Shown here in pieces: positions 21,189 through 32,038 of a stretch of DNA of 64,000 nt. The notes under the pieces were generated by a model. It worked only from the letters and a program-made list of their open reading frames with translations. It ran no database searches and was not told the origin of the DNA. Position 1 is the stretch's first letter; each line of letters opens with the position of its first letter. The DNA comes from Parapristionchus giblindavisi (Eukaryota > Nematoda > Chromadorea > Rhabditida > Diplogasteridae). The translations under genes and the position numbers were made by a program. The stretch is from the NCBI GenBank assembly GCA_943737045.1, contig CALSFV010000004.1, positions 445,501 to 509,500 on the forward strand, written 5' to 3'.

Positions 21189-21554
21189 TGTTCTACGCTC
21201 AGAGAGAGGCCGCAAGTTCAAAACACGCAACCGATCGATATATGAAGGTAGAGAGAGTGGATATGAGGAAGAAGGGAAACAACGATAAAATAGAATAAAA
21301 ATCAAATGCGAGCGCCTTATCCACTACACCACAAGGGTCGGTACAATTGATAAATATCTTAAGAATATAATATTGTAGTCGTTAATATTATGTAATCATG
21401 CAGAAACAAATTATACAATTCACTAGTGATGTTCCGTTTAAAAGTTTCGAAAAGAAAGGTAAAAAAAGAGAAAATTCTCCTCGTTGTACACGATCTCTCG
21501 CTTCTGGTCTTTTTGTTCAATTTCGGAAGGATGCAGGTTCTTGAAGAAAAAATT

Positions 21555-21558
<4 letters not shown>

Positions 21559-21597
<39 letters not shown>
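21559..21597. repeat. (TA)n microsatellite
   Basis: An uninterrupted TA run of about 38 bases. Confidence 0.9.
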
Positions 21598-21598
<1 letters not shown>

Positions 21599-21644
21599 CA
21601 TATTTCTTTTCTAAAAATCTAACAAAATTTACAATGGCACGTAT

Positions 21645-22017
21645 CAGGGCTGTGCATTTTTCGTTTTCCGTTTTCCGATTTTCAGATTTTACGAATTTTC
21701 CGAGAAAAAATCGGGAAAAAAATATGCAAGTATACGGTAATTTGCATCAATTGCTCTTCATTGCTACTAACATTCCCATCCTTGGTTATGACTTCTAATT
21801 ATTTGTTGTTGTATTATGTTCTTGATCTTGTTCTTTGTTGATGTTGTGATTTTCACTTCAATAAAACAATAATTTTGTTAAATACGATAATTTATATATT
21901 TTGAGGCAAATTTCGATTTTTTCCGAAATTTTCCGTATTTTCCGAATTTTCCAAAAAATAATTTCGGAAAATTTCCGTTTCCGAAATTTTCCGAAAACAA
22001 TTTTCCGCACGGCCCTG
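21645..22017. mobile_element. hAT-type MITE sequence (CAGGGCTG / CGGCCCTG ends)
   Basis: Left end cagggctgtgcatttttcg and right end ccgcacggccctg are inverted relatives, with ttttccgaaa-type low complexity inside. Its own flanks (GCACGTAT and CAATGAAG) do not match; the right flank fits the left end at 18625 better, so this block may be two elements recombined. Confidence 0.6.
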
Positions 22018-22463
22018 CAATGAAGATCATTGAGAGAGGTAACGCTACCTTTAAAGCGATCCGTTCCTTGATCCACATGTCAATCATATCAAAAATGTGC
22101 AGAAAGAGAAAGCTTTATCAACAATGTACAGTGCGTTCGTAATGATATCAGAGGTTCGTAATTATATCAAAGATCAAACATCAAAGTTCAACTACACAGT
22201 GTTAGGTAATGGAGCTACTCTTGGTCGTTTATTCACTGAAGAATGTCCAATCGTCGATGAGTGTTCCCTCTTCCACCATGAACTCATCGGATTGCGGAAC
22301 AGGGCACGCACTGCTTCTCTGAAATTAAGTTTCTTTTATCACAGTTATCTCCCTTCGACTTCGACTTCGTGATCCTGGAACAACGGGGTTCACCTTTACC
22401 TCTATCTGATGTAACTTTTTCTACTACACACTAATCTCAAAGACTCCGCTAGGACGTTCATAG
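22018..22463. other. Right part of split MITE and tRNA-flank-like sequence
   Basis: 22018-22075 completes the MITE begun at 18540. Bases 22060-22135 resemble the tRNA-Ser flanks at 5100-5200 (gttccttgatccacatgtcaa, agaaagctttatcaac). The 91-codon frame at 22097-22372 has no supporting signal. Confidence 0.5.
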
Positions 22464-22909
22464 CAGAGCTGGGATTTTTTGTTTGGTATTTTTTTTTGTT
22501 TTTTGGTTTTTTTGGGTTTTTGAGAATTTTTTGTTTGGTATTTTTTTTGTTTGGTTTTTCTGCAAAAACCAAAAAATAACAAAAAAAAATCGGATAACGA
22601 AAATTTACACAAATTTGCTTGAAAATTTAGTTTATGATCAGTTTTGTTGTTCATTTTTCACCGTAAGACAACATTGGTGAGTGTAATATTACGGAATAGT
22701 GTTAAAGAAGGGGATTTTTTTCTTGAGTGGCTATACTTGTCAGGCAGGGCTATAGATGACATCTACCTGAATACAAAAACAATATTATCTCAAATTATGG
22801 ATGCCCCGGAATACCGTAATCCGAGCTGAAAGTTCGTTGTTGCGCCAAGGAAATGTCAGGGACAATGCGGCCTTTCGACTTTGAAAGTTGAATATAGAGA
22901 AAATCGCAA

Positions 22910-22985
22910 ACGGGAATCCAAACCGGCGTGGTGCGGTTACAAGCGCTGATTACTAACCACTGCTACACGAGCTACGCTTTTGGCC
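22910..22985 (-). ncRNA. tRNA-Thr-derived repeat
   Basis: The minus strand reads gtagctcgtgtagcagtgg, ttagtaatcagcgcttgtaa, ccgcaccacgccggtttgg. This is a diverged relative of the tRNA-like sequence at 60314-60386 with a TGT-type anticodon loop. Box B is degenerate. Confidence 0.4.
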
Positions 22986-23039
22986 TTTCGAATCTATTAG
23001 AGAATGCAGAATGCCACATAATTGGTCGCACGTTCTTCA

Positions 23040-23283
23040 TGATAATAGCGCACCCCATCATTCCATCTGTCCCGGGTTCGATTCCCGGTCGTTTCACCGC
23101 CTCCGCCTCACCAAGGCGCCCGAAAGGGGAATTGGTAGTGACTAGATCATGCGGTAAAGTAGGTCCGAAGAAGAGATTAGGCCCTCCGGACTGAATTGGC
23201 CTTGAAATTATCACTGGCCTAGCAGTGATCACCCGCAGGACTTCGTGTGCCTTGAATAACGGGTTATACCTTTACCTTTACCA
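23040..23283. repeat. SINE-like repeat (box B head, shared tail)
   Basis: A box B-like gggttcgattcccgg at about 23073 is followed by aaggcgcccgaaagg and a tail ending ccttgaataacggg. The body recurs at 56128-56283 and the tail at 8240-8300, three unrelated locations. Confidence 0.55.
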
Positions 23284-23864
23284 CAAGGTGAGGATCGACC
23301 CACTCTACACGGCTCTTTTTAGCATCTACCCACTATATAAGGGTTATGTTTTAAGCTAAAAATTAAAATTCAACCGAAAAATAAGGAAATCGACCCATTA
23401 TATAAAAATAAAACGGTGAGGGTGCCGAAAATGTATGGCGCACCCTCAATTTCCTGATTCCCCTACTTTAACTAATCCATAAAATGCTGACGATAACAAA
23501 TCAACAACGAATTTATCTTCTATGTTTGTTTTAGTTGTTGATTTTAAGAATTTTGACTCTGAATAAAGAATAGTTGCTATTTAAAGGAAGAGCAACACGA
23601 GATAATGTTAAAATTTTCTCGGAACAGTGGGAAAAATTAATTATTGTATTTTTTTTGGTTTTTTTTGGTTTTTTTTGTTTGGTGAAATTTTTTTTTGTTG
23701 AACCCAGACAAAAAATTTTTTGGTCGAAATAATTTTTTGTCTCAGCCCTGGTTCATAGATACAGAAAACTCGAGAATACAACTGATTGAATTGTAAGATT
23801 TCTTCAAATTTCACGACGTCAGCTAACATCATCGAACAAAAATAACAGTAAAATAAAGCGTACC

Positions 23865-24027
23865 GATAGTCCCTGATTCCGGTAACGATGACTATGGCAT
23901 CGAATATCGGGAACAGGGCGAACAACGATGGAAAGAAGTACAGAGACGTTGTGATTTTCAGCTTGAGAAACGGTAGCCATAGCAGAATAGCGACTGGCAC
24001 GTACATGATTGTGACGGGAATGGCGAA
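23865..24027 (-). pseudogene. Chemoreceptor fragment (TM6-TM7 region)
   Basis: The minus strand encodes two hydrophobic stretches, QFAIPVTIMYVPVAILLWLP and YFFPSLFALFPIFDAIVIVT, ending GIRDYR. This resembles the last two membrane segments and the 'YR' end of srh/str-superfamily nematode chemoreceptors. An acceptor-like cacag precedes it and a possible donor (cg|gtacgc) follows. No other receptor exon is nearby, so it is a remnant. Confidence 0.55.
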
Positions 24028-25476
24028 CTGTGATGCGAAGATCGATTAAGACCAGAATACTAACGAATTTTTTAAAATATGATATCGTTTATGGAAGAAT
24101 GGCTGTTGAATTTCGCAAAATATGACCCAGATATTGATTGTTTCGTGTACATTCTTATTCTATATTTCTGATTTTACCTGGGCGAGCAATGCAAAGGCGG
24201 AAATTCAAAATTCGTCAATCACTGTTTGTTTTCATTCGATTTCGGTATTATATTATTGTTTTTCTTTTTTTTATTTGTTTGTTGTATGAATATCTGAGGT
24301 GTAATATGACGGTATTTTTCGAAAAAAACTATGAATTTTGAATTTCCGAATATGCATAACCGTAACCGGCATATGCTTATTCGATCAGTTTGCGATAAAA
24401 AGGTGAATTAGTTGTGGTTTTTCGGGAATAAGGCAAACTTCCACGATTGTTTTTTAGTTCATTTTCATATAGTAGTTACACTAATGAATACTCGTCAAAT
24501 TGAAGAAATAAAAAAAGACCCTCACCGATAGGCAATTGCAGGAAAAATAATAAAAACATTTTATGGGCCCCAGATCGGTCTTTTAATTTTTTTTCTGGGT
24601 CTCACGGTTTTGGATCGGGATGATACTTGGTGGAATGTACCTGCTTACTATTGCCCTTCATCGTATACATATATCGAATGAATCCGTAAACTATGAAATT
24701 TCGATACCACTTCATCGAACTTACGTTATTTAGCGAAGGTGCAGATATGACGAACCCAAACTTCGTGTGCAAGCTTATGTCAGCCCATACTACAACTGTG
24801 CACGATTTGGGCCCGATCGGTTCATATCACTTTTTGGCCAAGTGCCATAAGCAAAATATGTTCACTGAGTCAGATAGTCTTTCCTAATCTCTTCTTCGGA
24901 CCTACTTTATGTATATGATGGAGTGATGGGAATCTCTAAACCGTGAGGAGTCATTGTGGATCATCCATGAGAAAAGTTAAGGACCAATCAGGGGAGATAA
25001 CGTCGACTTGTGCGGTGTCGAAATCTTGAAAACGTGAAGAGTGGAAGTTGTCTCTTGAAAGTTTCCATGGATTCTGAAAGGATTACCTCACGAGGCAACT
25101 TACCCATCCATCAAGAGACGGACTGAGAAATTATTTCTAACTGTGCTTCTAGTGAATTAAGATTATATACCAAAAGATGTCTATCACGCGTTTGCATATG
25201 TCAAAAGAACTTGAATGGATCTAAGTATCCTTAAATATTTCAATTACTTGAGCAATTTTCCTCTTTCTTTCCGTTTTGATCAACCATAATTAACATTAGC
25301 TTGTTATTTGGGTATATTAATCCATTAAAAATGCACTTTCAAGGTTCACACAATCCCTTCATAAAAAGCAGATTGGATACACTTATAAAGCGTCCAAAAT
25401 ACAATGCTGATCGGTCTTTTAAAGTTGAATCGGATCACGATGTGTACTTTGCCGGCGTTTATCCCTTTTACTCTTC
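24028..25476. other. Long intergenic stretch, no gene seen
   Basis: A+T-rich sequence with no paired splice-compatible frames. The tail (25290-25476) is the upstream flank of SGYGD copy 5, matching the inverse of 45490-45620 (gatcggtcttttaaagttgaa). Confidence 0.5.
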
Positions 25477-25483
25477 TATATAA
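25477..25483 (+). promoter_or_regulatory. TATA box of SGYGD copy 5
   Basis: TATATAA, 55 bases before the ATG at 25538. Confidence 0.7.
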
Positions 25484-25537
25484 CCATGTTCCACTACTTT
25501 ATCGGCCATCCATTCATCTTCTGTTCTTTCATCAATC

Positions 25538-26314
25538 ATGATCTACTCATTCCTTCTCTTCTCAACTGTTTTCATTGCCAATACAATGGCCCAAGAAGAA
25601 GCCGCTCCCTTTCCTACCAGTATAAATGGAAATATCGGTCTACAAGGTACTGTGACATTGCTTCTTCAATTCAAGAGTTTATTGTTTAAAACCTAAGATG
25701 TATTTTGGAATAATAAAGTTGTCTAGTTTACGGGACATGCCGCGGCAGTATTTTATATTCCGCTTATATAACCCTTGAATGAAGCATGACCGCTTTTTCG
25801 ACGGAATTAATCTATCATTCTAACGTTACGATACGATATTCTTATTTCCAGGCAGTGGATACGGTGATGTCTACGGTGGAAAAGTGAAAGAAGGTGTCTA
25901 TGGGGCGGGTGGAAGAGTTGGAGGAGGTTTGAATCTTCTTGGAACTGCTGGACTTGGAAGAAAGAAGAGACAGGTATGAAATATAAGAATATATTCGATT
26001 TTTTTTAGAACTGGTAAAATTATGTTTTTTTTTAGTCCGCGACGGCTGGAGCTTACGCAAATGCCGCTGGACCTGATGCTCAAGCTACCGCTGTACGTTT
26101 TTTGAAAATTTATTAAACATACGCATTATTGTATCTTTCTATTCAATTTATTCTTAATATTCATTATTGATTAATATTAATTATTCAGAATGCGGTAGCG
26201 ATCAGTGGTCCTGCTGTGGTCCCAGTTCCTGAAGCTCCTGCAGCAGAGGAAGCTCCCGCAGAAGATGCAGCTCCAGCTGAGACCTCCCGTCGACGTAGAT
26301 CTATGAGACATTAG
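25538..26314 (+). CDS. SGYGD-family secreted precursor, copy 5 (4 exons)
   Basis: Exons 25538-25646, 25852-25973, 26036-26092 and 26189-26314 give 137 residues in the short layout: signal peptide, EEAAPFPTSINGNIGLQG, SGYGD block with one RKKRQ, TAGAYANAAGPDAQATA, NAVAISGPAVVPVPEAP, RRRRSMRH and TAG. The third exon uses a GTACGT donor where relatives use GTAAGT. Compared with other short copies the last exon carries a two-codon insertion (VVPVPE). Promoter, splice sites and stop are intact. Confidence 0.85.
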
Positions 26315-27376
26315 AACGCTAATAACCCGACATATTTTATGAATCGATATATTTCTGATCACTTATATGTACATATAAATGCTGTTATTGATCTTGTGCA
26401 CATTTGGCAGAGATACTTTTCAATCGATTGACCATTTTTGCGGCAGATTTTTTTGGACGAAGAAAAATTGTTATCGGATGTTGTGTTATAAGCAAACTCC
26501 TCGTCCAAACATTTTCTCTATTGTAATAATGGAAGAAAAGAAAGTCCACAGCAATTATTTGAGTATTCTTCTGCCGTAACGTTTTCTATATAGACTGATG
26601 CGGGTCGTCACAAACCAACCTTTTAGGGATGATTGCGACATGTGCTACTCCCAATTGAACCCTTTAATCTTTAATCTTAATTCCCTAATTTTAACCATTC
26701 TTTCATATGATAAAATATGTTAGAACAATTTACGCTTTTATTATGCTATGCTGTTATTTAAACGATATCTCTCACGAGCGCTTATAAAGCGTGATATCTC
26801 CTCCCTCCATCGCATTCCTTTCATTACTCTCCCCCTCTTTCTATGCGCAACTATAGCTTGTATAGACTGTGAATGTATTTGAGTGTCAAGTGTCTGTAAT
26901 TCTCTCTACGCTCAATATATTCACAAGCTTTTAGCGGGAATAGTGTAGAGAGTACGTAATTCTCACTAATTATAATCTTTTTCTCCATATGTTTCTCATT
27001 GTCAACTTGTCTGAAGTTGAGATGAATTAAAGTGGCTTATACAGACTGCCTCATAATAGTCAATATTATATTATATCATGTTCTTTATCCCTTTGAATTT
27101 TCTCATGTCTCGTTGCGCCTCGGGCGTAGATAAATTAATTAATAATACGTCCTATTGATCGATATTCTTCTTGCTTTTCTTGCAACATCTTGTCTCTATC
27201 ACGGTGGCTCAATGATAGTAACTAAGAAGCTCTTGCCGGAGAAAGAAAGTATCGCAAACAGAGTGATGATAAGCAGTAAAACATCTAGGTTCTCCCAGCG
27301 CGAAAGTTGACTACGGTATATCTGAGCGCTCGCTTCTGACTAGACCTATCATCGAGTTTTACGATTCACGAGATAT
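26315..27376. other. Intergenic, no gene seen
   Basis: The first 250 bases are SGYGD 3' flank, shared with 29820-30000 and 35349-35560. The remainder has no supported gene; gcgcctcgggcgtagat at about 27115 recurs at 51602. Confidence 0.5.
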
Positions 27377-27448
27377 GCCGATATGGCTTAGTGGATAGAG
27401 CTTTTGTTTAGCGATCCGAACCTCGTAGGTTCGAATCCCGCCCAGTGC
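27377..27448 (+). ncRNA. tRNA-like sequence
   Basis: A good box A (tggcttagtggatagagc) and box B (ggttcgaatcc) lie at tRNA spacing, but the anticodon stem pairs poorly and the acceptor strands do not match well. Probably a tRNA pseudogene or SINE head; an anticodon cannot be assigned. Confidence 0.4.
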
Positions 27449-27532
27449 AAATCAACTTTTCCGATTTTTCGTAATGCAAGAGGCTTCAAGCCAAAGTTAA
27501 ATGTAGGGATTTCTCTTCATTGAACCGCCGTG

Positions 27533-28264
27533 CATGGATGGGCGAAAAAGATTTTTCGTATTCGTTTTTTTCGTTTTTTTCGACCCCCAGACGAAAAATT
27601 GTTCGATCGAAAAATTTTTCGTCTTTCTCGGAAATTTTTCGAGTTTTACACTAGATATTCTGGGAGTTCGAAACCAACGAAATATAGGGAAAACGGGATG
27701 TTCAACTACAGAAAAAGACATTTTCGAAAGAAATTCAATACTTTTTTGTATGTTTTCCACTCGAGAAATGATCGAGTTCTTACTGTATTTTCACTTTCTG
27801 AATCGCTGACGACTGTTTTCTATAAAATTTCAAGCCAAATTCACGAACATCTAGCAGTAAAAATTCATGTAAAAAAATTCCCTCCCTGGAAGTATGGAAG
27901 TGTGGAGATTTTTCTCTACTGCGGAAACCATCCTGACCGATAATCGTAGTCGCCTCTCTCATTCCTCTTTTGAATCTCTGATTTTTCTCAATGTCAATAT
28001 TCCTTCATGAGTTTCATTTGAGGTGAAGTTGTGTCGAATTTACGTTTCTTATTGTTTCTTCCATATTTTGCCTAAATAAGTTTTCTGGAAGCATCCAAAA
28101 AAGAATTACTTTCGAGCTCAACGATTTCAACATTATAAATTACTTTAACATTAAAACTGGATTTTTTTCGTTTTTTTTCGAATTTTTCGAATTTTTTCGA
28201 GGTTTTGAAACGAAAATTTTTCGTTTTCGAATTTTTTTCGTCTGATCATGTTCGCCCATCTCTG
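27533..28264. mobile_element. hAT-type MITE with 8-base target duplication
   Basis: Flanked by CCGCCGTG at 27525-27532 and 28265-28272. Ends are catggatgggcgaa and, inverted, cagagatgggcgaa; inside lie cgaaaaatttttcg-type palindromes. The 137-codon frame across it is a low-complexity artefact. Confidence 0.8.
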
Positions 28265-28756
28265 CCGCCGTGTCTATTGGTCTAATGTCTGCTGCTTCCC
28301 TCTCCGTTCTCCTCTCTCTTCATCTCCTTACTCTCACCTCTTCCATTTGTCCATAGCATAAAGAGAGAGAGTGAAAACATAGAGGACTGATCGCATTCCC
28401 TCACCCTTCCTCCCTTTTCTCACTCTCTCATATGTCTCTCACATGACATAGGGAGAGTGTGCGAGTAAAAATGTAAATGTCTTCCTCTTGATTGATCGTC
28501 ATCTTTTCTTCATTACTGTGACACTTCTTTCTTTTCGTGGCATCTGCTTCCTAGTATTGTATGTAACCTCTCTATCTTTCATCAGTATTAAGAGATACTG
28601 TGCGTATGAGGGAGGTTGTAGAGATAATTTCCTATACATTGTCATGTTAATTGCTCTTCTTTATTATCTTTTTCTTATATACTTTCAATTTAATTAAAAA
28701 CCAATTTGAAACGTGGTTAATTATGATCGAACTGAATCTAATTGTTGAATATTTAG

Positions 28757-29095
28757 GATTCCATACAGATCAAAGTTGAGGATCCAAAGAAGACTGAGAA
28801 GAACAAGGGATTAATTAAAGATGCGATGGTTGATGAAACAGTAAGTTATGCCGCCTATAACATATTATTATTTTACGTTATTTTGTTTTACTTTTCCAAT
28901 TACCATTTTTTAATCTTTTTACTATACTTGCATTATAGTAAAAAGGTTCGTCAAAAAGAAAAGTATACTCTTCATATAATATATCGATTGATTCATTTTT
29001 CTTTTCAGCATGGTGCGGAAAAAAAGAGAATAGCTGCTTCCGCAAAAACGAATCAACGAAGAAATTATCGAGATCGAGAGGAACAAAGTCTAGAG
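28757..29095 (+). CDS. Two phase-0 exons of a Lys/Arg-rich protein (partial)
   Basis: Exon 28757-28840 (acceptor tttag, donor gtaagt) encodes DSIQIKVEDPKKTEKNKG and 10 more residues. Exon 29009-29095 (acceptor ttttcag, donor gtagca) encodes HGAEKKRIAASAKTNQRRNY and 9 more. Both begin and end in phase 0. No start codon, signal peptide or terminal exon lies close by. A phase-0 internal exon of similar charge lies at 55769, upstream of the TSP1 exons, so these may be the 5' part of that gene, now 26.7 kb away. I cannot assign a function. Confidence 0.45.
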
Positions 29096-29538
29096 GTAGC
29101 ATATACCATGACATTTAACCAATGAACGAAATTACGTCTTTCGTAATCTGAAACAATCAAAATCTGGTAATTGCATGTGCATAATGTATATTTGACGATC
29201 CTTTGGGAGATCCCGTTTTTTGTCTGGATATCCTGATATGGAAACGAAAAGAGTTTTTGTAAAAACAAATGAGAAAAAACGTATTATTGCATTACTTTTG
29301 CTGTTTGAATAGTCTCGTAAAAAACAAGGTTCAGGCTCCCAGTTATTTCTTTGACACTCATGTTTATTATAATAAATCGATTATTACAGTACACTACGAA
29401 GCATGAACTATATCCGTCTACTCCTCAAACAAATGCAGATCTTTTTTTATTGTATTTAATGATGATAAAGCTCATGATTTCACACCATGTTCCACTCCTT
29501 TTCCATTCATCAGCCTACCTTCTCTTCTTTCATCAATC
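29096..29538. other. Intergenic, upstream remnant of an SGYGD copy
   Basis: The end of this stretch (ccatgttccactcctttt) matches the SGYGD upstream flank, but the TATATAA box is absent (tttcacaccatgttcc). No gene otherwise. Confidence 0.5.
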
Positions 29539-29618
29539 ATGATCTACTCATTCCTTCACTTCTCAACTATTTTTGTTGTCAATACATCTCCCGTCGTCGT
29601 AGATCTATGAGATATTAG
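29539..29618 (+). pseudogene. SGYGD remnant: first exon fused to last exon
   Basis: The signal-peptide start (MIYSFLHFSTIFVVNT) runs directly into the terminal cccgtcgtcgtagatctatg of the last exon, with everything between deleted. The join is out of frame: translation stops at 29610, while the family frame would end at the TAG at 29616-29618. A deletion pseudogene. Confidence 0.85.
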
Positions 29619-29631
29619 AACGTTGAAAAAT

Positions 29632-29815
29632 TACTCCGCAATTTTAGGGAGGCCAAAAAAATGTTTGACTAAAATAACAGCCCCACTTCGAACCAAATTA
29701 TTGGCTCAACCACCAAATTATTGAGCCAACTTAAAAGTGGGGCTGGTCTGGTAGCCAAATTTTAGGCACCCAAAAATGTTCGACCAAATTATTGGCCCAC
29801 CTAAAATTGCGGAGT
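29632..29815. mobile_element. Palindromic MITE with TA target duplication
   Basis: Ends ctccgcaattttagg and cctaaaattgcggag, flanked by TA on both sides, typical of Tc1/mariner-type MITEs. It is inserted just downstream of the SGYGD deletion pseudogene. Confidence 0.75.
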
Positions 29816-30384
29816 ATGATGACATAATTTATGAATCGATATATTTCTGATCACTTATATTTTATGTGTATATAAATTCTTTTCTTTGATCTTGTACACA
29901 TTAGACAATGATATAGTTTTCACGTATCTTTGAATGACAATTTGTGCGGTAGAAATTTTTGTTAAACGAAGATCAATTGTTATCGGATGTTGTGGATAGG
30001 TATGTTTTTTAGCAAATGCAGCGTCCAAATACTTTTTATATATTAGGTATGGTCAAGGCATAAACAAAAATAACCCTTTATTCTTTGATCTTAATTTCTT
30101 ATTTTAAACCACAATTTCATTTTTGAAAATGTGTTCTTTCTTGAGTGTAATGGTTATTCGATTCCCTATTCGACCCAAAACTTTGTTTCTCTGAATTCCC
30201 AAAAAAAAGTAAAAGAAAAAAATGTACAAACAATTTTTCTCGATAAGGTATGTTATGTTCAGAGCGGATTTTTTCCCAAATGACTTTGTGTTATAATACT
30301 TTTACGACATCAAAGATGAAGTCTGCTCGTTTATGAACGACCACTACGGTCGACATATCACGCATCTCGCCTAAGAATTGACCG

Positions 30385-31800
30385 AAATCCACAGATTTAC
30401 TACACACTTTGAGTTGACCCCTACTTCTCTCCACAGTTTTCGATAGGCGTTGGGTAGGACATCAATAATCCAGAGTAGTAAGGATGGTAGATCACGCACC
30501 TCTCCAGGAGCTCACGTCAAAGTTCGTCGTTGAGGCTCCTTCCGATGCGATTTTCTCGGTTCACATCAGAGCTATGAAAAAGTTTCCAACAGATGAAATG
30601 TGTATTTTCTCGAGTACTTTCAGATAAAAATGTAAAAATGTACCTTTTTAATTTTTCGTTCCCTAAGAATTTGATCGCGCTCCATAACCCCGGGAAAGAT
30701 TTTTTAAAGGCTCAATGGTTAGAGCTCGTTCCCAGCTTTTATTTAAGCTCTTGGGAGACGATTTTCATGGGGATTTGACTGAACTATGTCCAAAAAACTG
30801 CATTTGAATACAGGTAGATCACTAATGAAAACTTTTATCTACTCGAAATTGTCGGCTATTTGACTGTATTTTCCTGTAACATACTGGAGAATGAGCTGAG
30901 GATCATTTTGACGTCGAGTCGATCGCTCATGTTCGTTTTGCTCTCGCTGCAGCCAAACCAGCGAAAGGACTCCCTTCTGATGGTTCCCGGCATTGATTGA
31001 CCGATGAATACCAAAGATATATTCAAGTTATAGCTATCAGGCTCTCTGGCCAAGTGATCGATTTTTCTCGAAGAATTACCGAGTGAGTTCTGGTTGGTCT
31101 GAATCTATCGCATTCGTCGTAGCCATGTTGGATGCTCATTTACTGGTCCGAACTGGGAGATTCTCCTATATCTACAGTACTGAACGGTCAATCAATACCG
31201 GGAACCATCAGAAGAGAGTCCTTTCGCTGGTTTGGCTGCAGCGAGAGCAAAACGAACATGAGCGATCGACTCGACGTCAAAATGATCCTCAGCCCATTCT
31301 CCAGTATGTTACAGGACAATACAGTCAAATAGCCGACAATTTCGAGTAGATCAAAGCTTTCTTTAGTGATATACCTGCATTCAAATGCAGTTTTTTGGAC
31401 GTAGTTCAGTCAAATCCCCATGAAAATCGTCTCCCAAGAGCTTAAATGAAAGCTGAGAACGAGCTCTATCGATTGAGCCTTTAAAAAAATCTTTCCCGGG
31501 ACAATGGAACGCGATCAAATTCTTAGGGAACGAAAAATTAAAAAGGTACATTTTTACATTTTTATCTGAAAGTACTCGAGAAAATACACATTTCATCTGT
31601 TGGAAACTTTTTCATAGCTCTGCTGTGAACCGAGAAAATCGCATCGGAAGGAGCCTCAACGACGAACTTTGACGTGAGCTCATGGAGAGGTGCGTGATCT
31701 ACCATCCTTACTACTCTGGATTATTGTCCTACCCAAGGCCTATCGAAAACTGTGGAGAAAAGTGGGGGTCAACTCAAAAGTGTGTAGTGGTATCAGTCAA
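30385..31800. mobile_element. 1.4 kb foldback (palindrome 3)
   Basis: Both halves are inverted copies around about 31096: for example ggatggtagatcacgcacct near 30484 with its complement near 31708, and ctacacactttgagttgacc with its complement at about 31775. The arms differ by scattered substitutions. Both arms keep a shared open frame (RRESFRWFGCSESKTNMSDR...) of about 50 codons, which I do not recognise. It abuts the outer edge of palindrome 2. Confidence 0.8.
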
Positions 31801-31993
31801 TCCTTAGCTGACATGCGTGATATATGCCAGAATAAGACCAAATGTAAAGTCACGGAACATTCAATCACATATAATCTTTCCTCTATTTTGTTCCATCCAA
31901 TATCGGATGTATGTACATTAAATTCTATTGAATAAATAGTGAAATAAATGCAGATTATTATTCCTTCTGTATCTTTAATGTGATTCTGAACCG

Positions 31994-32000
31994 TATAAAA
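31994..32000 (+). promoter_or_regulatory. TATA box of Thr-rich gene copy 1
   Basis: TATAAAA 45 bases before the ATG at 32039. Conserved upstream of copy 2, lost upstream of copy 3. Confidence 0.65.
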
Positions 32001-32038
32001 GAGAGACATCAGAGTCAACAAAGATATACACTCTCAAT

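Larger units (their letters stand above)
22464..23750. mobile_element. hAT-type element with perfect 8-base target duplication
   Basis: Flanked by GTTCATAG at 22456-22463 and 23751-23758. The ends are cagagctggga and, inverted, cagggctgaga, followed inward by ttttttgtttgg-type low complexity. The interior contains tRNA-derived repeats (about 22910-22985 and 23040-23283), which may be later insertions. No transposase is evident. Confidence 0.8.

Noticed and set aside
21300..21345. A minus-strand tRNA (box A-like ttgtggtgtagtggataagg)
   Set aside because: No matching box B or acceptor pairing within tRNA distance.
23641..24006. Reading the chemoreceptor fragment as a complete 121-residue protein
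   Set aside because: The frame continues past the YR end into hAT low-complexity sequence; only the region 23865-24027 looks like receptor.
27530..27943. A 137-codon open frame rich in Phe/Arg
   Set aside because: It lies within a hAT-type MITE made of cgaaaa/ttttcg repeats, which stay open by composition.
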